From assembly GCA_948470475.1 (NCBI GenBank), contig OX419339.1:9073002-9137001 (forward strand): a stretch of DNA of 64,000 nucleotides, written 5' to 3'. The position numbers were made by a program, and so were the translations under genes. The notes beneath the pieces are model-generated. The model was not told where the DNA came from. It did no database searches and worked only from the letters and a program-made list of their open reading frames with translations. How positions within the stretch are numbered: the first letter of the stretch is position 1; each line of letters opens with the position of its first letter. Positions 23,985-36,170 of the stretch are shown piece by piece. Source of the DNA: Galaxea fascicularis. Taxonomy: Eukaryota > Cnidaria > Anthozoa > Scleractinia > Euphylliidae.

Positions 23985-24351
23985 TTAATCTAAAATATTC
24001 TGACACCTTCCAACTTTGAACTCGGCTGTTGTTTTATCATAATGCATACTCAGCTTCTTTATTGCCTCTTTGGGCAGCTTCAACTTTCTCTCTAGCTTCT
24101 TAAGTCGCATCGGGCGTCTTCTGCTATCGCAAGTGTAGCCAGCAATACAGGGGCAAGCAAATGCAAAGGAAGCGTTCTAGAGAGAAAGAAAGCAATAAAC
24201 CTTGCATCTGAATCACAATTCGTAAACAGATTATCACAACAGATATCAGAATTGGTGTGAGATGGGCTGCACCATTTCCTCTATATAAGGAGCACAAAGT
24301 TAACCCAAGAAAGCCTCACTCATAATCCTTATGGTTAATAATAATAATAAC

Positions 24352-24383
<32 letters not shown>

Positions 24384-26448
24384 TGATGATGATGATGATG
24401 ATATTCTTTTTTATTGCGAAGATCTTTATTACAAAAAAAATCAACTCTTAATAAAATCATACGCGTACCACACTTTCAGCAAATATAAAAATCTCGTATT
24501 CTAATTAGTGTGGCACAAGAATAAACACTTTTAACATATTTAAAAAAACAAGGGAAATGATGATGATGATGAAGATGATGATAATTTGTTTTTAATAAAA
24601 ATTTTATTAGATACTGAACAGCAATAAATAATTACAATGTTCAAAACTGCTAATAATAATAATAATAATAATAATAAGCGTCTATGGAACTCTAAAGAAG
24701 TTGAACTTGTACCAATTGTCATTGGAGCCCGTGGAACAGTAAGCAAAGGATTTCCGTGTCCAAAGAAAGCTGAAGCAAACGAAAGTATGCTGCGACTACA
24801 GAGTCGAAAGCTTGTTTACTTAGAACAGCCACAATTATCGCAAGGCCCAGACCTAAGGCCCAGGTCAAACGCCATACTTCACATGAGCCGAACCAAACTC
24901 AGTCATTAAGTTCATGTGAAGTACGGCGTTTGACTCAATTAAGTTGGACTGAATTCATTTGGATCGGCTGAGGCGTTCTTCACGGCCGGCCAGGCGGGAA
25001 GAACGGCTGAAGATAGGGTTTGGGTCAAACGCCGATCTTTGCATGAGACGAACTAAATGCATAATCATGTTGATGTATATCAATGTGTAAGTCAGCCCCA
25101 ATATGTTTATTTGCATGATTTAGCTACGCTCGGCTGAATTAAGTTCGACGTCTGACTCAAAAGGCGAACTTCAGGCGCGTAGCGTCCTCTACGCATATAC
25201 ACACGTACGTACTTGAAGGGAACAGAAAATTTTGAAATTTTTAGTAATTGTTTCTATTTTTAACATTTTACTTGCACGCAACCCAGATTTTGTGATGAAA
25301 AACACAACTTTGATTAAATTCTAAAAACTAAAACAAAAGCTATCCCATGTTCTAACTTTGCAGAACGCAGTATTTTCGCTCAGTTTAGTCAGGTTTCTAG
25401 ATCATGTACTTGTGCGTACTTGAGAAAATGACCACGCTACGCGCCTGAACTTAACTAATTTGGGCTGACCTAAACTGTAATTAAGTTCGGCTCATGTGAA
25501 GTACAGCGTTTGACCTTGGGCCTAAGGGAGCAGAAGCGTGAAATGAACTGGTTTAAAGACTAAGAAGACGGTGCGAACTGACAATAATAAAAATGATGAT
25601 GATAATGACGACGATGACGATACTAATGGTTGGCTTACCTCCGCAACACAGATTTCTCCAGGTAGACGGTAACCAGCGCATAACCCCAAATCTCTCAAGC
25701 AACATCTTCCCTTTCCACAGTCTGGACTCTGACTGCAATTCAAAGAGACTGAATATGGATCCTTAGGAACGTCCTTCAACGCTCGGGCAATACAGACACC
25801 GACAGCAGACTTCAGTTCCCTGTCTTGGACGCCTCCAGTCTGATCCCGCTTCCGCATGCCGATTAGAAAATGGCAAAATTCAGTTATCTTACAGTCGGCA
25901 TGCGAACTACAAGAATACGAACTTGTGCGGGTTGCGCCTGTTTGGGCAAGCGTCGGCACTGGCAGACAAAGTCTGGTCAGGTTGTGGCAAAATTCGCCAT
26001 TGCTACAGTCTGACGCAGATTTGCATCCAGAGCGAGTTGAAGCGCTTGTAGGCTCAAAGTATGCGGTAACATTTGGAAGGCACATGTTGAAGAAGTCGTG
26101 ACAGTACTGTCCTCCAGGGCAATCAGAGTTTTCCTTGCATATTCGAATGCCTGTTCGGGGCGTCGTTGCCACCGTTGCCTGGATACCAGGTTCGTTGACA
26201 CAAATTTCAAAAAATGGGTGGCATGTTTGATTTTCGCGACAGTCTTTGTCCACTTTGCAGGCTGGCATTGTTCCACGTTTCGTTGTGAGTTTCATTTTAC
26301 TTCTCTCTGTTTGCTTAACAAAACAAACCTTAAGGAAATCATGGCAAACCTCTCGCTTGTAACAATCTCTGTCCTCCTGGCAGTGCAGAGTCTTCCTGTG
26401 TGGCAAGGTGGGACATCTGAGGGCATTTTGACATCCGCTTTCATGCCC
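23985..26448 (-). CDS. Dickkopf-like secreted cysteine-rich protein (3' two exons)
   Basis: Two exons join in phase 0 on the minus strand. Exon 26448-25639 has acceptor CTCTGTTTCAG and donor GTAAGC and encodes 270 codons. Exon 24176-23985 has acceptor TTTCTCTCTAG and encodes 63 codons plus TAA. The first encodes about five tandem repeats of the pattern C-x4-DC-x5-CH-x6-C (for example CKVDKDCRENQTCHPFFEIC), the CRD1 pattern of Dickkopf proteins. The fifth repeat has an insertion. Then comes SPDCGKGRCCLRDLGLC..PGEIC and, from the last exon, CPCIAGYTC followed by a Lys/Arg-rich tail and a final GRC: the CRD2/colipase-prokineticin pattern. Known Dickkopf proteins are secreted Wnt antagonists binding LRP5/6. 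The signal-peptide exon lies above 26448 and was not found. Binding function is inferred only. Confidence 0.7.
24335..24680. repeat. Microsatellites (AAT)n and (GAT)n
   Basis: AAT/GAT tracts run at 24335-24403, with further GAT at about 24557-24580 and AAT at 24649-24677. The AT-rich segment 24596-24650 (TTAGATACTGAACAGCAATA) recurs near 63430, so the tracts belong to a dispersed element rather than being random. Confidence 0.7.
24854..25525. mobile_element. MITE with TAA duplication inside the Dickkopf-like intron
   Basis: The element spans 24857-25522, flanked by TAA (24854-24856 and 25523-25525). TIRs are about 40 bp: the left end begins GGCCCAGGTCAAACGCCATA and the right end reads GGCCCAAGGTCAAACGCTGT on the opposite strand, both followed by CTTCACATGAGCCGAAC. 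Additional internal copies of the GTCAAACGCC..CATGAG motif (about 24908-24933 in inverse, 25023-25055 direct) give a nested palindromic structure. Harbinger-type by TSD; non-coding. Confidence 0.8.
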
Positions 26449-26653
26449 CTGAAACAGAGTAGGCAAAATACAGAGCTTAAGGCCGGGAAGCTTTATTTCG
26501 TTGACAATTTTAGTTATTCGGGATTGTACTGGATGCCGTTCGGTGATCTTGCAGGTATCTCCTACCTTTACGGTAGGGAGAACTGTTCTGAGTTACTCCC
26601 GAGTCTTGACCACCCCTCCGCTTTGTATAAAACCTCAATGATGTGCTTTCACG

Positions 26654-27053
26654 TGAATAGACCCTTCTCCAAAATGGCGGCAATGGATTTGAATAAATTA
26701 AAATTGAACTGAATGAAAAACTGATACCAGAAATAGGAAGAGCACCTTTACTTTAGTAACCCTGCAAAGTTTCAGCACACCAGGAGTTATATCAGCTGAG
26801 AAAATGTAAGTTGAAATTTGACAAATTTACAAATGTTTGTATGACTTGGGGTATACGCCATACCCCCAGTCAGACAAACGTCTGTAAATTTTTCATTTTT
26901 CAACTTACATTTTCTCAGCTGATATTACACCTGATGTGCTGAAACTTGGCAGGGTTACTAAAGTAAAGGTAGTCTTTCTAGTGCTGGTATACGTTTTTAA
27001 TTTTAACTTATTTGAAGTTTCGGCCGCCATTTTCGAGAAGGGTCTATTGATTT
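26654..27053. mobile_element. Foldback element: ~400-bp inverted repeat
   Basis: The left arm begins ATAGACCCTTCTCCAAAATG near 26656. The right arm ends with its reverse complement (CATTTTCGAGAAGGGTCTAT) near 27050. Inner segments such as ACCTTTACTTTAGTAACCCT (26740) and CAGCTGAGAAAATGTAAGTT (26795) are mirrored at about 26953 and 26905. The arms meet around 26860, leaving almost no loop. It carries no coding sequence and lies just upstream of the known exons of the Dickkopf-like gene. Confidence 0.7.
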
Positions 27054-27600
27054 TGAGTTGTCCTTATTAGTGATTTCCTTTTTTTTTTTTTTCTATTGGT
27101 ATTAATTTGTTGTTATTATTGTTTTAAGAAACTCGCTACTACAATATTAAAGACGGTCTTTATTTTGAGAACAATTGTAAAATCGAATAGTTTGGCGTCT
27201 TTAATTACTGGCGTCTGCCGGCAATCAAGGTTCTGAATTGTGATAAAAATTGTAAATTAGTTCAGTGCTTGCTGAAATGTGATATTGATTTCCGAGAAAA
27301 TGTGGAAGACGCAATAAGACAAGTGAACCAACTGGTTTATTCCAGCTGTGACTTAACTTTCTTTAAGATGCCGTGAGATTGGACCCGAGGCAAACGGAAA
27401 TGGCGGGAGGTATTTCGCAGACGTACCTTTATTGAGCATTATGAATGCAATACCATCAAGAAGTATGTGATGTAGAAAGGGCTAGAACTATTATTTATTA
27501 ATTCATCTTAAGACTAATTGCTCCACTTAAGAGTACTTGTACGTCAAAAAGTGAAGATAAAGTTTGTATCACTGACTCGAACTTTCGGCATCACAGGCAA

Positions 27601-27840
27601 CCAGGGATCCGTTTCTCGAAAGCCCCGAAACCCGTTTTGGGTCCGAAAAGCCGTTTCTGAACAACTGCGATCCGCTTATTCTAGAAAGCTGATATTTTAC
27701 TACGATTTCAAGATACGCAAGGACAAGTATGTCGCAATTGTCATTCTTGGAAACGTCTTCGTTTTTGAGATAGGTAGAAAATTATGGCCCGGAAATAGGC
27801 TCGAAAAGTTTCGTGAGTTTCAAGAAACGCGAGCCAGGGA
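27601..27840. mobile_element. Short hAT-like MITE with 7-8 bp duplication
   Basis: The interval 27608-27833 is bounded by CCAGGGA on both sides (27601-27607, 27834-27840). The ends are imperfect inverted repeats, TCCGTTTCTCGAAAGCC and CTCGCGTTTCTTGAAACTC. A 7-8 bp duplication is hAT-like. The plus-strand open frame across it (27518-27928) is a by-product of the repeat. Confidence 0.5.
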
Positions 27841-30800
27841 CCATCACGAACGTCACGTAAACCCTGCTTACATAAATGATGCAAACACGAAAATCTCATT
27901 CTCTCTTTGGAGGTTATGCAAAAGCTAGCGGTAAAGCAAACTAGAAGTACTCAGTTTTGCGATCTCCCTTGCAGCAAAAACTTGTAAGACAAATGTAACG
28001 CCATTCCCATATGAAACGAAACGAAAACAAAACACAAATTCGTGCAAACGATGTGCAAAAGGGTCGAGTATCAAGGAACTAATTAATTAAATCATATATC
28101 AAGAATTTCATTTTGCTTTCGAGACATTCCCTCTTTATGTAACCTAACATTTTTTCCTTTGCTTTTTTTTTTCGATTTTAAAAACAGCTGTAAATATCAA
28201 TAGCCCAAAATATCTCTCTTATGAGAATTATATCTGCCTTGCAGATTGCTATATCTGTAAATTGACTGATACTTTTTATATCATACGTAATGATTGGTTT
28301 CTATTGGCGTCAATATATGTCAGGTACGGGGTCATTACCAAATATTTTAATCGAAATTCTTTCAAAGTTTTACATTGTCTAGAAACCATTACAAATTATT
28401 TCTCTAAGGGCCTGAAATAACTATACCAATGAAACATTCTGATTCAGCCTGAAACATAGAGGACACCTCGACTCAATGGTTCTTCTGAGGACGCCTTTAG
28501 CCAAGTTTCAACGAAAAATAATCACACTTTTAAAGGACATCACTGTTGACTTCTTTATTTTTGCTTTTGCGTTAAACAAACAGGTTGTAGTAAAGACTGA
28601 ATCAGATATAAAGTGATAAGTAAATTTTTGTTTGCCTACTCTCATTGGCTAATTCTTGATGAAAGAATTTAGCCGATTCTGTCATGGCCTTACAGCGACG
28701 TTTTTAAAATTTAATCCTAGAGCAAACACTGAGGGCTGTAAAACAACTTACACATAATCCAGAAAGCATGTTGTGCTCCACGTTCGAGGGTCTCAATTAT
28801 CGAGGGACTCCTTTGTTTGGATGCTAAGTAAACAACTCCAATAAAACGACAGCTTTGATTTAATTTTTGTGGTCACAAGTTGTTCATTTGAGGTTTACCA
28901 CACGACCAGATTGCAAGCCTTTTTATTAGCGACGTTGATAACTTAAGTATGGGCAGGGAAGTTGAGTATCATTTTGTCCGAGTCATGGTTCTCAAGCCAA
29001 GCCAAGTGTGAACGCCGCCAATCCCAAGCAATAAAACTCGTTTTAAGGCTCAAAGGATTTCTATTGTCGTCCCTTTATTGTAATCCAAATGCCTTAAAAC
29101 TGAGAATGCTATTACACTGTACCACATTTGGAAACCTTTTTTGTTCGTTTTTGTTGAATTTGCGGGTGGCCGGTAGTTTAGACAAACCAACCGCACACGA
29201 CGTTGCGCTAAATTTTGAGAATTTCCGCGGAGTAATAAAGGTATGAAAAAAGTCAGTAGCCGTGGATATCGATAACTGTGGGCGCTTTTCTAACGTGAAC
29301 GTGGTTTGTAAGCAAGGTCGTATCACGAACTTGTTGATTAAGTATGACTGCAATGCGATGTGTACCTTTGTATTAGCGAGCTGCAACTTACTGAAAATTG
29401 CTTCATACAGCCGCCCTCTACTTTTTTTTTCAAGAAGAGTACAGTGGCACGAGTAACTCACCACTCAAACAAGAATGATTTCTTAACTAATCTGATCTAC
29501 CTGCTGGGGGATAGCATATAACTCCAGTTGTTACTCCTCTCAGTTGTGTAAGCGATATATGGATCAAGATGTTTAAATTGCGACATTCAAGGATTCTTCC
29601 AAACATCGTGCGACTAATGGCCCAACCAGTTACACAAGTAGTTTTTCAGCTACAAACAAATGAATCCGTTTACCTTCAAGGAGTTTGCGCCTGTGTTGTC
29701 TCCGTTGGCCGCCAGAGAAGAAGAAATTATCAACAGAAACAGCGCTGTGAGACAAATCCTAGAAGTCATCTTGAGACAATTGACAAACACTCGAAATAAG
29801 CTCTTGAAGTACTTGACGTGCTGAACAACAAGCTAAGTCTGACTGAATGTCTTTCTTTCCTTGTGCCCGGGTTGTTTAGAGGGGCGTAAAATCTAGGTGT
29901 GTTCGGGAAATCGACTCTTACGGTCGGAAGTTTGATTCCCTGACTGCAAGACAGACGAAGTTTGGAGGTCTAAATAGTGAATTTTAATTGACGGTAAATG
30001 GAAATTCGTTGACGACAGCCCACTTTGATCTCCCGCCCTAATCAAACAAACTATTACAAGAATGGCATCTTCTTTTTGAATGAGGTGTTTGCATAAGCTA
30101 GTTTTCTTGTTCAGTTAATTAAAGAGGACTCTTTTAGCTGTCTAATACGGTTTGCTGATCATGTTTATGTTAAAATTGGAAGTTGTTTGACGCCTAAAGT
30201 GTTTCATGGCATTAAGCCTTGTTCCAAAACGAACATACTTTTTTACAAGCAATTTTGGATTAAAGTAAACGATGATAAGAATCCATCCCTGATTTGAAAG
30301 GATTAACGGTTGCAGGTTACTTCATGTTCCTAAGAAATAAAAAAAAAAAAAAAAAAGAGAGAGAGAGAACGGAAATCACGCATACTATATTAAATGATTC
30401 TTTTTAACACTTACTTCTTTTTAAAATGATGGCAAAATTATTTTCGGATTGGTTCGGATTGGACGGCAAACGTGGCACTTTGGTTAATACCTGTGAAAAG
30501 AGATGATTATCACTGGAACGGAAATTTCTCTCAAAGAGGTGATCAGACAAGGGGCACATGGCCTGACATTTCATTAAGCTTTTTCCCTTGAAACATTTTT
30601 AGGACTTTCCTATTGAAGGAAGGGCGTATCTGTTCTATCCGCCGAGTCAAGTGTTACCAGAAATTACCCGATTTCCCTCGATTCCCCGGCCTCTGTAAAC
30701 ATATCATAAGAGTGGTTCTCAAAACAAATCCAGGGCCAATCTGAAAGTGTTATTGCTGGGAAGGGGGAAGCCGTCCCGACGAAATAGTCTCGCTAACGGC

Positions 30801-33800
30801 AGCGCTCAATATCCACCCCCGCAACACCCACCCCACCCCCCTCCCCCTTCCACTTCCACTTCATTCACCAGTTTCTTGACCAGAAACAATTCACGAAATT
30901 GTAAAACTGCAATCATGAATGGTGCGCCAAGTGAAACGAGAGGAATGCGCCAACTTTCTCAGTGGGTGGGGGTGAAGTGGATAAGGTGAAGTGGCAAAAA
31001 TATGGGGTCATGTGAACAGTCTGTTCCATCAATACCCAGCATTACATTCCGCTTGTTATTGTTAAAATTCTAAACTTAAGTGACCATATGTCTCAAAATC
31101 ATATATTCAGTTATGCACACAATTCAAAGTGGTCATAACAGAGATAGATTTGAGAAAATTGGCGCCCAAAAGGACTTGGAATCTTGAGAGAAAAACAAAA
31201 CGATATTCGATCATCGGGATAGGCTAATTAGTTACATAAAATAATTACTGATTGATTATCAGCGTTGCCTCGGACGCAGTGATACTTTGGTCCGTGTTGT
31301 CAAGAACTTAGCTCTGTCTTAAGTAAATTTCAACATACAGAAAACACATTCGTTTTCTTGGTTCTACTACAAAAGAAAACGAAATTTCTATGTGTGTCAG
31401 AAACATGGCAAAATAATTAAACTTCAAAGTAAACACCATCGTAACACCTCTCTGGCAAATGAATCTATTTTCTTGAGTCCAGAGATGTTTTCTCAGGATG
31501 CGATCCATACGAAAACATGATAGTTTCTGATTGCCGAAACAAACAATAAGCTTCTTTTTCGGCCCAAGAAACTGATTAGGAAATATTTCATTTCCAAACA
31601 TTTATCAACAGTCCGTCAACGCCAAACAACGGACCAGAAATAAAGTAGAAATGGCTGCCATGTGAAAAAATCAACTGATTTACACAACAAAGGCCGGGAG
31701 GCCGGGGGTCATGCATGAGTTCCACCGTTTGCGCGTGCAAATCGCTCGGAATGACCTCTAAGCCCGGTTCATTTTATCAACCTGTCGTGTGCCTCATGAC
31801 CAAATAACAGGATGTCAAAGTCTCATCATACGTAAATTGTTAGCTTTCCGGGTGTCATCACAAAAAATATTGGTTTCTCCGACCAAGCGGTGAAATAGTT
31901 ATAATGTCCGCTTTAAAGCAGTGATGCTATATAAGCTTTAATTTCAGAGCTTGTAGGAAACATGGTGATGAATGGAGTCATAGTCACAAATTAAATGTAT
32001 CGAGATGTTACTGGTTTCTATGAGGTTCTTGCAGTGTCACTAAATAACGAACCAAACACATATCAAAAGAACGTTCTGAATCATACACAAAACTAGTTCA
32101 CAAAAAATGCGGCATGACTAACACTTTTACAGTACAGACCAGCCGACGAGGCTACTTTTCAAAGGTAAGCTTCCGTTCATAACCAAAATACATCAAACGT
32201 ACAGCGTTCTGGAACATTCAAAAGCGCAGTACTTATACGAAAGAGGAAGTAGTCCAATAAAGAAGATTGCAAACTGATATTATAACTGCATGCATTAGAA
32301 AAAGGCGAAAACAAAACACTTCGCTCACCTAACCAAGATCCTTCCTGCTTCTTCTTGGAACAAAAACAACTTTTTTGCTGACGTGGTCAACTGATATGAG
32401 TCACGTGATAATAGCGCGGAGGGCATTCGACGGCTGATTAGTTTATGAGGGATGGACCATTAGAAAAGTGATGAGATCGGAGGAGTAGGGAAAGCCAAAA
32501 ACAAAATTCACGCGAGGAAAATAGAAAAGAAAACAAATTCGCGCAAAAACATTCCTGCATAAACAAATAACACAAAAAAATTTCGTGCAAGCTAAAAATA
32601 CCCCTCCCGCTATCACTCATCTAATGCCCATTCCTTATTTTGGCACAAGTTTGTTAACTACATCAAATACTTAGCAGTTACCAGTCATATTTTCAATCAC
32701 CGGCTCGTATTCGACATGAAAATATTTCCTTTCTATTGTTGAAAAAGATCAGTATGAGCTGAGAGGAGAGTCAGAGAACAGACGGGATTGGAATGGTCTC
32801 TGTTCTCTAAAATTGCTACAGTAAGTTTATTGCTTTCCTCGTGATAAGAGATATTGACCATAAATCACTAGTTACTCATTTCACTTAAAGTCGGTATGAG
32901 AAAGTATAATCTTCTTTAACCCCTTGCTTTTGCTGTTGCCTCAGTAAAATAAAAATCGCCAATCTGCGTTAATTTGTCGGGTTTGTACTGCAAAAGAAAT
33001 GCATTTTGCGCTAGAGGCTTAAGGAACTGATGAAAGGAAATTGGGTTTTGAAACAAATAACTATATCCGACCCGAGAGGAGTACGCCAATAATGCCACCG
33101 GACCTTGTTGGCCTTGTACTGGAAACGGGTCTGAGACAAACGGACGACGATGTAACAGCCAAGTAGAAGTAATCACCATACTGTCACCATATTCGAGAAT
33201 ATAATAATTTTGTTTGAAATATGATTCGTTTTTCTCCTGAAGAGACAGTTAACCAAAAGAAAATGTTTTGTGCGTGATGAAAATGCATTCGCCACTGAAT
33301 GGTGAGATCGATCAACAGCCACATGTCTCATAAAAACGGGAAATGCCCACATCAGCGACCCGATTTAACTTAACACCTAGGCATTAAAATTAAGTTACGC
33401 ATGACACGTTAAATTTAACCAAACGACTTGGTTTATTTTCACGTATTTATGCCGCTACCATGACACATTCTTTCTGTTCAGTATACGTCCCCGGTACTCT
33501 TTTGAAACTCCTGGTCGTGTTTCATGTTCACCGGAGCGACGGAAGCAAAAAGGAAAGAAAATCCGAGCAGTCATCTCCAAACGTTGAAGCATTGTGGTCG
33601 TCTGTAAAAACCGAACAGCACCCACGTTCGTGTCGGAATCTGCCATCGGCAGTGGTAATCAAAGTCAAAACGTGCTTCTTCTTCAAGAGGTGGCGTGGCT
33701 ATGGTTAGCTACGGCTTTCCTTTGATGTGTTTGGCCTACTAGCTAAGAGGGTGGAAACTCTTCCCTAGTTTAACAAGTCCAAATAATAATCTGCTTACTG

Positions 33801-34361
33801 AATTAGAGAGACATAATAGAGAGGTGATGTATTTCACAGCCTGTGCAAAAATCAACAAAGTTTCGTGTTACCTCGGCCAGTTTTAATTTTTAATTGGAAA
33901 ACAAAGAATTGAGAATGTTTCACATGTTTCATGCGCGTAATTGAAAAATATCGAATTCCACCTTTGGTTCTAATCGTTCAATCGGTTCATGTGATTCTAC
34001 TCAGTACTTGTGATACGGCTCTTGCTCTATTTAAGCGGGATTGGAGAGGATGATCTCCTTTTCTCTCCTCCCCGCGGCGCCCCCAATACTAACCTATCTA
34101 CCATTCGCGTCCTAAAAAAATCTCGAACGAGACCCCGATAGAGAGCTTCCTCGCAGTCTACGACCAACCTCCGAAATCACCGGTCTGTTTCCGCAAACTC
34201 CCTGAATCCCCAAATTCTTCGCACTGCCCCTGTGCGTCCAACACTTCCGCACTCCCCACGCCCCAATTAATTCTTCAAAGTGCCTGGAATCCCGCCGTGA
34301 ATGCCCGCTTTGCGATTAACTATGTTCTCCTAATTTCCACTCCGACGTAAGACTTTTGGTA
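27841..34361. other. Long interval without a supported gene
   Basis: No exon chain was recognised on either strand. There is an A-run/GA-run at 30339-30368 and a C-rich, Pro-coding stretch near 30815-30850. A possible untranslated exon ends in a GT donor (GGTTAG|GTGAGC on the minus strand near 32329), which could be a 5' exon of the Dickkopf-like gene. The last point is a guess. Confidence 0.35.
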
Positions 34362-34365
34362 ATAC

Positions 34366-34565
34366 TGTGGCGTTATGTAATGTGTCACGTTATGTAACAA
34401 AATCACGTGATATGCGAGGGTCGGACCTCGTGCGAGAGATGTTTTGTTCGTACTGTACTTCTACAGTTGGCCGATATATTGTATGACCGTAGGTGTTTAT
34501 AGTCGGTCGAATTATTTACTGGTTCCAGCACAATAAAGGACAATTCGCTATTTAAGCGGACAACA
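34366..34565 (+). repeat. 5' LTR
   Basis: It begins TGTGG and ends GACAACA. It contains a polyadenylation signal AATAAA (34532-34537) and a TATTTAAG stretch (34547-34554). Near the 5' end it has two copies of TTATGTAA (34373-34380, 34390-34397) followed by CACGTG (34404-34409). These look like bZIP (D-box) and bHLH (E-box) sites. Confidence 0.95.
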
Positions 34566-34568
34566 TTT

Positions 34569-34586
34569 TGGCGACCCCGCCAGGAC
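34569..34586 (+). other. Primer-binding-site-like sequence
   Basis: TGGCGACCCCGCCAGGAC starts three bases after the 5' LTR. TGG matches the complement of a tRNA 3' CCA end. The primer tRNA could not be identified by eye. Confidence 0.55.
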
Positions 34587-34724
34587 GGACCGTTGTTTTG
34601 TGTGAGATATGTGTTTGAAGAAATGTTGATCGAAGGAATGGCGGTAAATTGTTGTGGTCTACACATCCTCTAATAAATGCGACAGGACAGAAGTGGAGCC
34701 AAGTGAAACTTTACTGGAAGAAAG

Positions 34725-36170
34725 ATGACGGATTCAGAGCTCGAAGAATTGCAACTCCAAGTTGAGGGAGGAATTTGTAAGCTCCCAATCTCGGAAATGG
34801 AGCAGTTAGCGGAGTACGTTGGTCTGGAATCGAAGGAATACAAAGGAAAGAGAAAGCTTGCCATGTCGAAAGTTGTCCGTGCTAAAGTCGAGGATGAGCT
34901 TGGGAAGACAGAAAACAAGGTTGAATATCTTACGGAACTTCAGAATTTTATCGCTGGGACGCCGCCGCCACTCGAAGAAATCGATCCAAACAAAGAAGCC
35001 ACACAAGAATCGGTGAAAATGAAATTGGAGTACGAGGCGCTGTGTAAACAGTTCCAGGAAATGATGGAGTCGTACAAGAAGAAAATGGAGCAGGCTTCGG
35101 TAAAACTCGAAGACACAAAACCATCTACACCAGCCACGACAGCTTCAAAACCAAAAGAAGGTAGCGTAGTGTCACTTGTAGATGTTAAAACTGCCCTTAG
35201 GAGAGATTTTAAGATTCTGGGTGTTATTGGAGGAGAGGAACAAAAGGACCGATTGTCCTTCGTCAGTTTAATTCGGCAAATAGATGCAGGGATGGATAAA
35301 GGATACAAAGAACGTGAAATAATTGATGCAGTTATTCGTGCTATCAGCCCCAGTTTAAAGTTAAGATCGTATTTAGAAACCATGAAAGAGCTTACCTTGG
35401 CAAAACTAAGACAGATGTTACGAGCCCATTACAAGCAGAAGTCAGGCACTGAACTTTATCAAGAACTTACAACAATGTGCCAATCACCGAAGGAAACTCC
35501 CCAAGACTTCTTAATTAGAGCCCTTGATCTAAGGCAGCAGGTCCTCTTTGCATCACAAGCTGAGGGTGGTATTGTGAAATACGAACCATCGCTGGTTCAC
35601 CCCTTGTTTTTGCATGCTATTGAAACTGGTCTTCAGGATGAAGCTGTCCGAAACAAACTGCGGCCGTTCCTCCAGAAAGCAGAAGTCACAGACGAAGAGT
35701 TAATGGAACAAATCAATGTTGTTGTATCCGAAGAGTCTGAGCGGAAAGGTAAGCTTGGAGCAACGTATCACAAAAATGCCAGAGTGAATTCTTTGGAAGT
35801 TGACAGTGGTCAGGCTGAGCCGGGTGGTCAAACACAGCCAAAGAAGCCTGGATCAAAGAAAGAAATGAAGTGTGATAGGCCTGACAGGCTAATGGTCACT
35901 TTAGAGGCAGTCCAATCAGATATTGCTGTTTTGAAAGAAACTATGGCCTCCCAGAATGCCAGTGAAAGAGAGAGAGTTCAACACAGGTACCCATTTGAAA
36001 ATCAAAGGAGACGTGTCTGCCAAGCATGCCAGAGAGCAAACCAAGAGTTTTGTAACCATTGTTTCCGCTGTGGTTCAAGTGACCATTTTGCACGGGGATG
36101 TCGCAGTGGTGCAGCCAGTGTACCAAATCAGGGAAACTGGAGGAGGCTACCACCGCGGGACAGGAGGTAG
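34725..36170 (+). CDS. gag: Gag polyprotein of the gypsy element
   Basis: A 481-aa frame starting at an ATG 160 bases after the LTR. It has a charged N-terminal part with coiled-coil-like segments (about residues 75-130), a central capsid-like helical region (about 150-340), and a nucleocapsid with one CCHC zinc knuckle C-x2-C-x4-H-x4-C (residues about 446-459). Two further CxxC pairs sit just before the knuckle. The knuckle binds the RNA genome in related elements. The frame terminates at TAG 36168-36170, inside the proposed frameshift stem. It overlaps pol, which lies in the -1 frame, so Gag is made by normal termination and Gag-Pol by frameshifting. Confidence 0.93.
   Translation: MTDSELEELQLQVEGGICKLPISEMEQLAEYVGLESKEYKGKRKLAMSKVVRAKVEDELGKTENKVEYLTELQNFIAGTPPPLEEIDPNKEATQESVKMKLEYEALCKQFQEMMESYKKKMEQASVKLEDTKPSTPATTASKPKEGSVVSLVDVKTALRRDFKILGVIGGEEQKDRLSFVSLIRQIDAGMDKGYKEREIIDAVIRAISPSLKLRSYLETMKELTLAKLRQMLRAHYKQKSGTELYQELTTMCQSPKETPQDFLIRALDLRQQVLFASQAEGGIVKYEPSLVHPLFLHAIETGLQDEAVRNKLRPFLQKAEVTDEELMEQINVVVSEESERKGKLGATYHKNARVNSLEVDSGQAEPGGQTQPKKPGSKKEMKCDRPDRLMVTLEAVQSDIAVLKETMASQNASERERVQHRYPFENQRRRVCQACQRANQEFCNHCFRCGSSDHFARGCRSGAASVPNQGNWRRLPPRDRR

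Noticed and set aside
26098..26712. Plus-strand frame of 204 codons
   Set aside because: Antisense shadow of the Dickkopf-like exon, which has cysteine repeats and fitting splice sites; the plus frame has neither.
27518..27928. Plus-strand frame of 136 codons
   Set aside because: Covers the short hAT-like MITE and its flanks; the protein is basic and unstructured, with no homologous look.
30815..30850. Proline-rich coding stretch
   Set aside because: Low-complexity C-rich DNA; the frame is short and unsupported.
33455..33708. Overlapping frames on both strands
   Set aside because: Neither has a recognisable domain or splice support.
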